Source of the DNA: Lepas anatifera
Taxonomy: Eukaryota > Arthropoda > Thecostraca > Lepadidae
Assembly (NCBI GenBank): GCA_034440635.1
Contig: JAOTON010002229.1
Span: forward strand, 620,001-684,000
DNA length: 64,000 nt
Direction of reading: 5' to 3'
Shown: piece after piece, positions 1 to 10,084 of the stretch
Layout of the letters: each line of letters opens with the position of its first letter
How positions within the stretch are numbered: position 1 is the first letter of the stretch
Notes under the pieces: model-generated
The model's database searches: none
The model's input: only the letters and a program-made list of their open reading frames with translations
What the model was told of the DNA's origin: nothing
Program-made: the position numbers and the translations under genes

Positions 1-22
1 ACCCCCGTCAATGCGCGTGTTA
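1..22. mobile_element. Right end of an A-family element
   Basis: The first bases (cccccgtcaatgcgcgtgtt then aa) are the terminal inverted repeat and TTAA of an A element whose body lies left of the window. Confidence 0.8.
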
Positions 23-550
23 AAATATTCCCTACACGCTTCATTCTCTATTTCGAAAATATGTGGTTTGATTTTGAGCCATACAGTCAGGATCGCTATT
101 TTGTCACAATTATACACCTCAATTTTCGTAAATGTGTCATAAACTCCGGTAGCCGAGTTGGCAAGTTTCTGCACCTCTGGGGCGGGTACCCGCCCTCCCC
201 CGTGAGTGCGTGTGTTAATATTTCTGGTGTAGATTTGATCGCCAGTTTTGGTGAAGTAGATGAATAAATATGTGTTGCGCCGCAAAACAAGATAGCTTGG
301 TAAGATAAAGTATTATGTCCATGCATCGGAAAATGTTCTTATTATCTAGGAAGCCAGCTATTGGGAAAAACATCAAATAATCTAGCCGAATGACCAGATA
401 ATATCCACCAATTGTCCACAAATCGTCCAGCAGGGAGAAGATTGGCCTCTGGTTATAACTGTCACCCATTCATACTGCAGGGAGCAATAGCTGGACAATC
501 ACAGACTGTATGAGGCCGCAGGGAGCCGGCGTCCGGGATCTGGAGCTTAC
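23..550. other. Intron sequence left of exon 9, nothing recognised
   Basis: Searched on the minus strand for the final transporter exons (helices 10-12) and found none. A short cgggtacccgcc palindrome at 181-196 with nearby 'gtgagtgcgtgtgttaa' may be a relic A end. Confidence 0.5.
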
Positions 551-633
551 CAGCCGAGTCCAGCAGACCCGAGGTAATGGTGCCCAGACCGCAGACGAAA
601 AACGACACTCCCAGCGTCAGCTTACGACCGATT
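551..633 (-). CDS. SLC22-like transporter exon 9 (helix 9/10 region)
   Basis: Encodes about residues 393-419, beginning IGRKLTLGVSFFVCG and ending SGLLDSA. It is hydrophobic as expected for the helix after the second GRK/GRR motif. The acceptor is ...ttcatttatctggcag|A (AG at 635-634) and the donor is G|gtaagc (GT at 550-549). It starts with the third base of the codon split after exon 8, giving Pro, and ends with one base of the next codon. No continuation exon can be found in 1-550, so the gene leaves the window here. Confidence 0.85.
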
Positions 634-1314
634 CTGCCAGATAAATGAACATAATGGTGAGTCAAACACATCTCACGAACATATCATGTCAAACACATTT
701 ACTTAGTCTCCTTGTTTCTGCAAAGAAATTTGGCGAAAAATACACTTCATATTGCGATTAACATTGTGTTTTTCCAAAGAAAAACTAACAGAGGGCTGTC
801 GGCTGCGGGAGCAATGCGCGGTCTGCTCGAATCCACTATCTCCGGCCGTACCACGCCAGGCCCCGCGTCTTTATTGGTTCGCTCTCGACACAAGTCAGTA
901 TGGTGGCCCTCAGCCAGAGGGTCAACGATCATGGATCGCACCATTAGGTACGAAATGTATGTGACGTCGGTAAAAACATGAGCCTAGAACACGAAAGTGG
1001 TGGTCAGGAAAGCAATGACTATAAACATCAGAAATTTACTCAAATAGAAATATACTTAAAAAAGTTTAAAATTGATAAGATGATGATAATTTGATAAGGT
1101 GGCCTGTCCCCTCGAACCCGGAAATGCAAAAAAACACTGAATATTAAATATTCGGGCACAACCCTTCATCAGAATCGTGTAGAAAATATCAAAATTCTCG
1201 GTCATAGTGTAGCCAGACCTCGAATTCGAGGTTTGGCTGTTCTGTAATAATATGACTGTACCATGTAAATCACTTCTATCATTATTTTCTTTGAAATAAC
1301 TAAGAAAGATCACG
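634..1314. other. Intron 8, nothing recognised
   Basis: A mixed-composition stretch with no convincing exon. The GC-richer part at 790-940 is open in short frames only. Exons 8 and 9 already join in phase, so no exon is expected here. Confidence 0.5.
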
Positions 1315-1400
1315 CGTTCACCCCCAGATTCGAACCGGCCCTCCCCGATCAAGAGACAGGGCATCTCACCACTAGACCACCGTACCACAAAATGAAACTT
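1315..1400 (-). mobile_element. tRNA-like SINE head
   Basis: The minus strand reads ggtacggtggtctagtggtg (A box) and gggccggttcgaatctgggg (B box), 44 bp apart. No CCA-ready acceptor stem pairs up, so a SINE or tRNA relic is more likely than a working tRNA gene. Confidence 0.55.
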
Positions 1401-2408
1401 CCCACTAGCCGAACACCTGTGACCCGTCAGGAGGTCACTGGCCGGTACCACCCAGCCGACGATGTCGGGACGATGGCGCCGGGTGCTGTGTTCGTCCAGA
1501 AAAGGCACGATATAAAGGTGTTTCTAGAAGACAAACCAAACATTATTTTGGCTGAGATTACTCGTATCGTCGACCTAAGCCCCTAAGCTAGCTTCATGCC
1601 AAATTTCATCCACTTCCATTAATCTTATGGACTTAAACTCATGGTGAGAAACAAAGATTGTTCGAGAAATTTAGCACCTTGGAATACATTTTCCGAAGAA
1701 TTATTCGAAAGCAATTAGAGATAGCTGGGTAGTATAAGTGAGTGATAGGACCGCAGTTAATTTTCCTATTTAGCCATGTCAATTCTGAGTTTGTGAATGA
1801 CATGTGCTCGGAACCGAGAAGCTGCAAATAAAAGGCTTTCTACTAAAATTACATTGTATACATATAAAGCAATCAATTTTAATATCACGATATCCATCTC
1901 CAAATATTATCAGACAGAAGCAATGTTTTTTCATTATTTGAAATGAAAAGTCAAATCGGAGCATTACATCTCGAGATATTAAGATTTAAATGAAGTGAGC
2001 AAAAATGCAGTCCTCGGGCAAAATGGCAAAAACTAAGTCAGAATTTTACGTTTTCCACTGGAAACTATGCCTAAGCACAAGAAAATGGACTTACCTGCCT
2101 CCAGGTGGCTGTCTTTAAACTAACTGAAGCGTGCCTTCTGACATTTCGAGCTTATAAGTCAGCCGTCAAATTTCAATAGCTTTTTTGCTCGTATTAGAAA
2201 TACTGCGTTTTGGTGTAATAAATATTGTCGGACTAGTTCAATTTTTTCTTAGGTGGCTCCTGTTGCTTATTCAAAAGGAGGCAAATTTCAAGTTCATCGC
2301 TTAAGAAATAAAAATGAGAGAAATGCAATATTGAAAACATTTGTTCCAAAATTTCTTAAAATATAATTTGAATTTAGACTCAGGGGCCTTGAAGCAATAA
2401 GCAAAGTG
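1401..2408. other. Intron 8, mostly AT-rich, nothing recognised
   Basis: No repeat family, exon or RNA gene could be identified; short open frames are chance. Confidence 0.5.
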
Positions 2409-3336
2409 TTAACACGCGCACTGGAGGGGGCCTCGGAGGCCCCCACCTGTTTTCCCGAGGTGGCCGGAGAACCGCTTGTAGCCGAAAAATTAAACGTGGC
2501 CACATTTAACAGAATTTAATAGTGCGTTGATTGGTGAAGACTTTTTGAAAATCAGCCGAAAATTTTTTGACTTATAGGCTTTCAAAGTCAGACCTGCATT
2601 TTGAGATCGCCGTAAACCCGCGGTCGAACCAGTTAGCTTGCATTGAAGACCGAGTGGTGACGTCATAACGTCATATCAGCGGGACTATATGTCAAGGTCA
2701 CTTACATGAAGGTCAAGGTCAAGGTCAAGGTCACAGGTCAAGGTCATATCTGCACTTTCAAGGTCACTGACCACTGTGCGTCCGGCCAAATGACGTTCCC
2801 CATCTGACATATATTATGCTATGACGTCATCGGTAGGGTACCCCAATACAAAGGTCAAGGTCAAGGTCAAGGTTAAAGGTCAAGGTCAAAGGTCATTGGG
2901 AAAGGTCAATCCTCATTTCCCGCCAAACAGTGGCTACAGTGTTAGTCAAAGTGTAAATAATAAGTAGTATACCATATGGTGACCTTAAAGGTCAATGACC
3001 TTGAATGACCTTGACCCAAAAGTTGTGGGGAAGCCTCTTTGAGACCTCTTCTCTATGAACCTTGTCCGCCTTTAGCTTATTCCCGCCATTTTCCTGCATA
3101 ATCACAGCATTTACCAATCGATCCCAGCATGGCAAATATTTGACCTTTACGACCTCGTTTGACCTTGAAGATATTGACCTAGATCAATGAAAATTTGTCA
3201 TCATGTAGATCACCATAGCCCCCACCCACCTACCAAGTGGCGTTTTTCTAACCCTCTTAGTTTCCGAGATATTAGGGGGGCCTACCAGCCCCCTCCAGAG
3301 CGCGTTAGTGCAGACCCCCTCCAGTGCGGGTGTTAA
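2409..3336. mobile_element. B-family TTAA element, copy B1
   Basis: Bounded by TTAA on both sides, with ends ttaacacgcgcactggaggg and ctccagtgcgggtgttaa. A palindromic ggggcctcggaggcccc lies just inside the left end. About 928 bp. The interior holds strings of AGGTCA-type hexamers, densest at 2700-2765 and 2851-2912, including direct TCAAGGTCA repeats. It is nearly identical in structure to B4 at 54.5 kb. No transposase frame, so non-autonomous. Confidence 0.88.
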
Positions 3337-3548
3337 GTGCAGAGAACAAGAGTCAATATTTTAGCATATTACATTTTGAGTAGCAATTCCTGTCCCAGTA
3401 TATTCTGAACATATTCTGTGACGAAAATTTTAGCTGAGAAATGCTACACTAACACCACGATATGCATCACAAACAAATAAACAATGAACTCTCTCCTCGT
3501 CCTTTCAAACAATACGTAGGAAACAGACAGTGCTTTGACGACATCACG

Positions 3549-3603
3549 AATCTAACCTAGGCTAGATTCGTGGTACCCATCGGAGGTACATACCTCCGAT
3601 GGG
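3549..3603. repeat. Two adjacent perfect or near-perfect hairpins
   Basis: cgaatctaac ctaggctagattcg is palindromic with one mismatched pair. Right after it, cccatcggaggta pairs perfectly with tacctccgatggg across a two-base loop. It lies between B1 and A2. Confidence 0.85.
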
Positions 3604-3879
3604 ATAAGCGATAATGAATAGCACTTTAAGAAATTCACGTGACGTAAAATAGCCTAAGAAAATATTCCTATACCTTCAGGTTTATGAAGCGTAATCCTGC
3701 CCTCATGCTACCCAAGTATAAATCACTAATATTTGTGTTGTGCACCATGATAGTTGGTGACAGGCGTGACGCGCACGGATGCAATGAGTGAGAAGTAGTA
3801 ATCATCATCATAATACATTGTAGAGGGCTGGTTTGTGAGAGAATCTATGTATATTTGTCAGTTTTACTGGTTGAAATTA

Positions 3880-4725
3880 TTAACACGCGCATTGACGGGG
3901 GTCTGAGCCACCTCGCATTGACGGGGGGCGGGTACCCGCCCCCTAAGATCTCGAGAACCACGGTAGGTAGCGAAAAACGGTAAACGGCGTTGGACTGCCC
4001 ATTTACTTCTCCATCGAAAACATTTGAACCATTTTTTGTCAGGTCACATTTAAGGTCACGAGAGGTCAAAACATGCCGTCATAGGGATAACATGTAAATT
4101 CAGTTTTTGGCCATTACATCTGAAAAAGTAAAGATAAAGCAAAACGACTTTAACTATATGAATTCTCTCAGAAAGAAGCCGAATCGAATGATATATAATT
4201 TGACCTTGCTAGGTCAAATCAAGGATTTGACCTGACCTGAGGTCAGGTCAGGGTCAAATTATATAAAATGCATATCATTAGAACCGCAAAGCCCAGGCGA
4301 GTCTAATGCAGCTAAAATAAATGCTCTATCACCATACTTAACTGCGTTATTCCGTAAAAACCATTTTTCCCATGTATTTCCAATAGAGAGGTCATGCCTC
4401 GTACCTGACCTTAGGTCATCGATATCAAAAATACCGGAACATATTTTAGAGAACTCGGTGGGGCCATTATGTGATATGAGTTTCAATCGGATAAGTTCAC
4501 CCTGCTCTGACTTATGCTATCTTAAACTTTTTTGAGGTCGGGTCACTTGACCTGTACTGGTGACCTGACCTGAGATGATCTAACCTTACAATTTTCACAG
4601 AAGTTGTAAAAATGATGAGGGAAAATGTATGCCAAGTACGGCGGCGCTACGCGCCGCCGTTTTTCTGCTATCTCCGGAAAACCCGAGGGGGTCGGGTACT
4701 CGCCCCTCGTCAATGCCCGTGTTAA
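3880..4725. mobile_element. A-family TTAA element, copy A2
   Basis: TTAA at each end; terminal repeat CACGCGCATTGACGGGGG; the subterminal palindrome gggcgggtacccgccc. The left end carries the extra 'gtctgagccacct' spacer. About 846 bp. The centre (4190-4262) is a hairpin built of TGACCT/AGGTCA. It contains one of the preserved 75-codon frames on the minus strand (4259-4486). Confidence 0.9.
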
Positions 4726-5426
4726 GGCAATGCCAGAGATGGACTGAGTTTATTTTTCGTGTAAGCAGTATTTATATCTATCAGGGGATGCCCTCAAACC
4801 CTGACAGGTCAAGATAATGTTTTGAAATAGGCATTTAGTTGAAGCTTTTAGTTTTCGGTTTTGACCAATTTCAGAGCTGATGTGCAGAATTCATCCTGAG
4901 AAGCCCGGTCATCCATCCTCGCTGTATAACATTTACGGCAGAATTTGGGGATCATATGATCACTGTGGCCTAGTCCAGGACAATGCTGAATCATCCTCTC
5001 TTTATCAGTAGAGATAATGTGGAGGGCTTGAGCATTTTGGCCATGACAGTGCCGAGTGGGATCCTGAACATTCTGAAAAAGAAATAAATCATGCATGATG
5101 TCTATAAGGGTGTGAGAATAGGGTCTTAAAAACTGTTTTTTTCAGACTTCAACCCACTATATCCTCATTATATATTCAACTCTGATTTTAATGGACCATA
5201 TTCCAAGCGTCTACGACAACGGGAAAGATCACGTCACAACGGTTAAAATTTCATGTTTCAGGCGCCGGATTGGCTCCCCGGCGTTGCAGTCTCCCGTTGT
5301 TACATTGGGGATAAAAGAGGTGCATAACATACCAGTAAAGACAGCGTGGCATGTGCGTGCGTATAAGAACGGTCAATGGGCTTTAACACGCAGGAATATA
5401 CTTGTCAAATGCATTTTCAGCGTAAT

Positions 5427-5430
<4 letters not shown>
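4726..5430. other. Intron 8, nothing recognised
   Basis: No coding signature in either strand beyond chance frames of under 90 codons. Confidence 0.45.

Positions 5431-5431
<1 letters not shown>

Positions 5432-5469
<38 letters not shown>
5432..5469. repeat. (TA)n microsatellite
   Basis: About 19 uninterrupted TA units. Confidence 0.97.
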
Positions 5470-5471
<2 letters not shown>

Positions 5472-5760
5472 CTGCAGAACCCCCCTGGTGCCGCCCTGCG
5501 TAGCGCACAGCGGCGCTTGTCGGAACCCCCGCGTGCCGTCCCGCCGGGCGGTCGCGCCCGAGCGGGACGTGACCTCGGTGGTTGCATGGCCGGGGTACGG
5601 GCAGTGGCTGGGCGGTCGGCACGGGATTCGGACCAGCACTGACAGCTCGCGGCTAGCCACCGATTCCGGCACGGGATTTGGATCCGCGCTGACAGCTCTC
5701 AGCCGGCCTGTGATTCCGGCACGGGTGCGGCACACGGGGGGTTGACTCGTGGTGGAACTG
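5470..5760. repeat. GC-rich tract with an imperfect internal duplication
   Basis: Strongly GC-rich against its surroundings. cggcacgggattcggaccag...actgacagctc (5617-5650) recurs as cggcacgggatttggatccg...ctgacagctc, and a third gattccggcacgggt follows. Several frames are open because stops are rare at this composition; no gene is recognised. Confidence 0.6.
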
Positions 5761-5861
5761 TGGGGGGACCTGTTACTGTCCTGAGTTATATTGAGTTTTC
5801 TCAACGAAAATATACTTGATTTATCTTTCTCAACGGGTTTTCTGCTCCCAGGGCGTTCGTA

Positions 5862-5868
<7 letters not shown>

Positions 5869-5901
<33 letters not shown>

Positions 5902-5908
5902 TAGTGGG

Positions 5909-5964
<56 letters not shown>

Positions 5965-6010
5965 GTACATATACATATATATATACATACACATATATAT
6001 ATATATATGC
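5869..6010. repeat. Compound (TA)n/(TATACA)n microsatellite
   Basis: TA runs interrupted by acaca, gtacatatac and catacac variants. Neighbouring copies of short open frames (YIYIYI) are artefacts. Confidence 0.95.
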
Positions 6011-6063
6011 ATATATATCCATAAATCCCCACAAAACAGAAATACCTTCCGGAGGCGAACCTT

Positions 6064-6268
6064 TCTCTGGTAACATACGTTGAAGAATGTCGTTGTGGCA
6101 AGTGCTTCTCCCTATTCTCCTGCGAACTTGTTAAAAGCTCTGACAATGCTAGAAGAAGATCCTGTTGGGTATTTTTACCCTTTGGATGGCTCACAAAATC
6201 TTCCACCAGCTTCACACCAAGCTCGGTGGGATCGTTCACCACGGTAAGTTCTGGAATACCTTAAAATC
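6064..6268 (-). pseudogene. Fragment of an uncharacterised, probably transposon-borne protein (copy 1)
   Basis: The minus strand reads PELTVVNDPTELGVKLVED, then FVSHPKGKNTQQDLLLALSE and [16 protein letters not shown]. The same protein, with conservative changes, is encoded on the other strand near 9.5 kb, so it was once coding. From memory, 'VVNDxxERxVxLxxxF...K...Q..LL..VxE.....P' recurs in a widespread uncharacterised protein of arthropod repeats. That assignment is tentative. The reading frame runs on into the TA microsatellite, so the end is lost. Confidence 0.45.
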
Positions 6269-6295
6269 GGGGAAGCTATACCAGTTAGCAGCTTC

Positions 6296-7180
6296 TTAAC
6301 ACGCGCCCCGCTGAGGTCCCTTGCATGACGCGCCCCGCTGGGGTCCTTGCATGACGCGCCCCACTGGGGTCCTTGCATGACACGCCCCGCTGAGGGGCGT
6401 TTTTCGCCTCCCCTCCGTATCTCGTTCCCCACGAAAGCTAGAGGAAAATTACGAGCGGCGTTCGAAAGCTTTTGACAAGACAAAGAGAATTTATACGAAT
6501 AATTTTATGTCAGGTCAATATCCAGGTCAGCATAGGTCAAAGAATGCTCCATAGGCTTACAACAGAGCAGTGTACGTTTCCCTCTCTAGATCTGCCCTCA
6601 GGGGAGCTAGAGCAAATCTTTATGCGTCATTGGATTTCTCTCATCGCGGCAAATCTAATGATGTATAATATGACCTTGCTAGATCAAATAGCCAAAATAA
6701 CCTGACCTCGACCTAGGTCAGGGTCACAGAGTGATCTGGTATGTTCATGTTGCATATCAATCGACTCCCTGTGACAATATAAACACAATGCAAGCAAAAT
6801 GGGAGCTTTAGGTCTCAATTCAGTGAAAAGTTATTGGCAAAACAATCACTCTCTGCTCCCGTGGCCTGATGTGACCTTTGGAGGCCACTGTAAACTGCCG
6901 CTCTGTGTGTAAATAGGTTTGGGTTTTGCCTTTATCCGTTTTTGAACGAGTCCTTTATTTTCCTAGGCTTATATATAATGGGTGCCAATTTGCCACCTTG
7001 GTCACCATATCATATTCTGAGATAGCGATTTGTGCCCTTGCCTTTTTTTGTGGAGTTTAACTGATCGGTTTGTATGTTTTGGCGCTGCTTCAACTCGTTT
7101 TTGGTTTTGGGTTGGTCCTTGACCTAATAGTCCTTGCCTGACATGACCTTAACTAAAAATTGGTTCTGTGAATTGATCGG
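6296..7180. mobile_element. C-family TTAA element, copy C1, right part decayed
   Basis: Begins ttaacacgcgccccgctgag and is followed by about 3.5 copies of a 27-bp unit (cgcgccccgctggggtcctt plus gcatga), an expansion of the end itself. The body aligns with C2 and C3 to about 6890. Beyond that, only scattered C sequence (for example 7060-7160, 'cctgacatgaccttaac') survives in a deletion-rich, T/G-skewed form. The right boundary is approximate. Confidence 0.75.
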
Positions 7181-7199
7181 TTGGTCCAGGTCGTTGTTT

Positions 7200-7803
7200 G
7201 CTGTTTTCGGCTGGGGGGTCTGGCTTTGTTGCGGGGGTGGGTCCGCCCCTAGATCTGGAACGGGTGGTGCGAAAACGGTAACGGCATTGGGCTGCCCTAT
7301 TTGTCCTGAAATATTTGACTTTTTGTGGTATTTAGGTCGGAGTAAAACATGCCGTTTGGTATAACAGTATTGTTTTTGGCAATCTGAAAGTAAGATAGAG
7401 CAAACCACTTAAACTGTTGATTTCTCGAGCCGATCGATGTTTATTTGACCTTGCTGGTAATCAGGTTTGCTGACCTGGGTCGGTCGGGTATTTATAAATG
7501 CTATCGTTGACCAGCAGGAGTCTAGCTAATAAAGCTTTTTTCTATTTTCTAAAAAACTTTTCGTATTTTAGGAGGGTCTGCTGAGCTGCCTTGGTTCGTT
7601 AAAATACCGGACTTTTTAGAGAACTGGGTGGGGCCATTTGTGATATGAGTTATCGGATATACCGTCGACTTTGTATCTTAACTTTTTGAGGTGGGTCTTC
7701 TGGGTGTGGGGTTTTTTTGTGTAAATGGTGGGGAAGGTTGTGGGGCTGCGCGGTTTTTGTTGTGAAACCGGGGGCGGCCCCCCGTATGCGGTATGGCTGT
7801 TAA
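7200..7803. mobile_element. Decayed A-family element with many small deletions
   Basis: It follows the A sequence in order (agatctggaacgg, aaaacggtaacggc, aaaacatgccg, gtggggccat...gtgatatgagtt) and ends gtatggctgttaa. It is missing single bases and short blocks throughout and is shifted toward T and G. Boundaries are approximate. Confidence 0.65.
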
Positions 7804-7919
7804 GTTTCGAAGGCTGAGGTCGGTGGCCTCGGCCGCTTGTCCCCGGTGGTGGTTTTGATTGCTGATCTAGATTTTGCGAATTGCTCCGTTTGGCTGGGGA
7901 TTCCCCCTGTTTCGTAGCT

Positions 7920-8055
7920 TACGGTTGACGGGGGCGGTTCCCGCCCCCTCGGGTTTTGGAGAAGAGAAAACGGGGCGCGGCGCGCTGTTTTCTCTTTTAT
8001 CTGTGAATTTAGGTTGGGTCTTCGGTCGGTTCCGTAGGTCGTGCCCGACCTAAAG
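7920..8055. mobile_element. Decayed end of a further A-family element
   Basis: cggttgacgggggcggttcc and cgccccctcgggttttggag are followed by an eroded gcgcggcgcgctg, corresponding to the A left end. The terminal TTAA is not intact. Confidence 0.5.
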
Positions 8056-8400
8056 TTTGTGTAGTGGGTTTCCGATTGACTGTTATGCCATGTCAATATG
8101 TTCGGTTTTGAATGATGCCTGGTGGCGGGCTGTCCTGTTGGTGTTTTTGGACTCGTGTGTGGTTTTTTTGGCTTGTGTGGCTTGGGTTTATGATTGTTTT
8201 TATATTTGCTGTGCTCGGTGGTGTTTGGGTTTTTTTTGTTGGTGTGGGTTTGTGTGTTTTGGCTTTCTGTTGGTATGGAACTGTTTTGTTCCTTGGGCTG
8301 TTTGCCCTCGTGCCAATGTGTAATGGTTATGTTTTGGGGGGGGCGACTTCTTTTGCCTTTGGGCCGCCGGGTGCGGTGTTGGTGTTGTTTGGTTGATGTG
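8056..8400. other. Extreme T/G-skewed stretch
   Basis: The plus strand is almost free of A over long runs (for example gtgtggtttttttggcttgt). This removes stop codons from the minus strand and produces a spurious 203-codon frame rich in P, K, T, H (7800-8411). I do not annotate that frame as a gene. Confidence 0.7.
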
Positions 8401-8635
8401 ATTCTTATCAAGGGACCGAATATAAATTTCTGTGCACAGACACCACAGCTGATGGGAAATCGACCTCAGCATATCCATGGTAATTTCTATAGCAACTTAA
8501 TGAAAGCATTGCACTGTATTGCGTGGATAGTTTTGAGGCTCATAGAAGGCTCTAAAGCTTGATATCCGCGACGGAGGAACCAGAATGCATGGTTTGGAAC
8601 CACTTACAAGGAAAGCTGATTAAATATTTTGAGGT

Positions 8636-8760
8636 CTGAGTGGCGCTGTCGGTTTGCGCGCTCGCTCGGCTCGGCCAATGACATTTGGTATATGCCGGGT
8701 GTCGTGGGTTCGAGCCCAGCCCGAGGCAGGATTTGGTGCCCTGCTCTATCTCACGCATAA
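8636..8760 (+). mobile_element. tRNA-like SINE
   Basis: tggcgctgtcggtttgcgcg is followed by a clear B box, gtgggttcgagcccagcccg (8704-8723). It lies just right of the T/G-skewed block. Confidence 0.5.
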
Positions 8761-9440
8761 TCCTTTCCCCTTCCGCCTCCTATGCCATATGATGTGAACA
8801 TTTGCTGCGTTGTCAAACCCCAAAACTTATAATATTCATTCTTGAAGTGTCTTCTGGGATGATGAGCGGAATCTGACTCAGAAGAAGCGCGTACCTCATG
8901 CCGTAAATGCATTATATTCAATAAATCTGGCTCACTGGTGGCCTCCGGGTCTTGTGAACATAAATTTGTTGGAGACAGTCTCTCCTGACAGCCACACGTA
9001 AACCAGCTTGTGCAATTCGTGATAATATTCTAAAGGAAAACAGAGCTGGTATGTCTGTTCAGCGAACGAAAGCATTAGCCGAGCCTGATGATCCAGGAAC
9101 GTTCCCTGATAGGTCTTCCAATAAAAATACTTCGGTATTGGACAGAGGTGCTGAAGTCAATGTGGAAACCCAACTGTTATCTGTACCCAGCAATTTATAT
9201 TCTGCCTCGCAAATAAGAATCACAATGCTGGAGGAAGGCAGGCAGTGACACAACACCTGGCCTAAACAGCAAAACCAGCCACCTTTGAGCTGGGCAGGCT
9301 AAAGTTTCCGACAGTAGCTAAGAAGAGCTCTTTAAATGGCTCGGTACTAAGCCCCTGCCAATTTGGCGTTCCCGAAAGCTAGCTGGTATTTGAGCGCCTG
9401 AATCTGAAAGATCCTGACATTAAATAGCTCCATTGAGATG
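8761..9440. other. Intron 8, nothing recognised
   Basis: A 65-codon frame is open on both strands at about 9051-9256, but no family is recognisable. Confidence 0.45.
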
Positions 9441-9463
9441 CTGGTGACTGGTATAGCTTCCCC

Positions 9464-9648
9464 GGTTTCAATGTATTCCAGATATTACTGTCGTGAACGG
9501 TCCCACAGAACGTTGTGTGAACCTGGTGGAAGATTTTGTGAGCCATCCAAAGGGTAAACATATGCAGCAGGGTCTTCTTCTAGCAGTAATAGAGCTCTTA
9601 AATAGTTCGCAGGAGATGAGGGAGAAGCACTTCCCTCAACGAGAGTAA
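9464..9648 (+). pseudogene. Fragment of an uncharacterised, probably transposon-borne protein (copy 2)
   Basis: The plus strand reads IPDITVVNGPTERCVNLVED, then FVSHPKGKHMQQGLLLAVIE and LLNSSQEMREKHFPQRE before a stop. It is the inverted paralogue of the segment at 6064-6268. Flanking sequence (tggtatagcttcccc) is shared too, so a longer repeat was duplicated. Differences between the copies are largely conservative, which favours an old coding origin. Function is unknown. Confidence 0.45.
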
Positions 9649-10084
9649 AGGTCCGCCTCCGGAGGGCATTCCTGTTCTGTGGGATCTACAGTACTACACT
9701 GGTGAACCATGTGATTCCAGGTCTCATGTAGAATGGCACATGTTTATGTTACGCTGCAGATGTATCTGACAAGTCAATGGATGCATTTTGATGTCCATCT
9801 ATCGTTCTTATGCGCACGTACATACATACATGCCGCGCTATCTTTAGTGGTTGGTTATGCACCCCGTTTATACCAATGTAACAACGGGAGACTGCAATGG
9901 CGGGCGGCTAATCCGGCGCCTGAAACATGCAATATTTAAGCGTTTTGAGGCGATCTTTCCCCTTGTCGTAGACGCTTGCAATGCGGCTCGTTTAGAATGA
10001 AATCGAACATATAACGGGGAAAAGTTGCTTCCAGTCTGACAAGTAAAAAAGTTTTTTTTTGAACGACCCTAGTGTGAGATGGAT

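Noticed and set aside
1321..1390. A functional tRNA gene
   Set aside because: A and B boxes are present but the acceptor and anticodon stems do not pair properly; fits a SINE head.
5801..6242. Frames encoding YIYIYI strings
   Set aside because: Translations of TA microsatellites.
7800..8411. 203-codon minus-strand open frame rich in Pro, Lys, Thr and His
   Set aside because: It lies exactly over the T/G-skewed block; the minus strand there is nearly free of T, so stop codons cannot occur. It overlaps recognisable decayed A-element sequence and has no domain.
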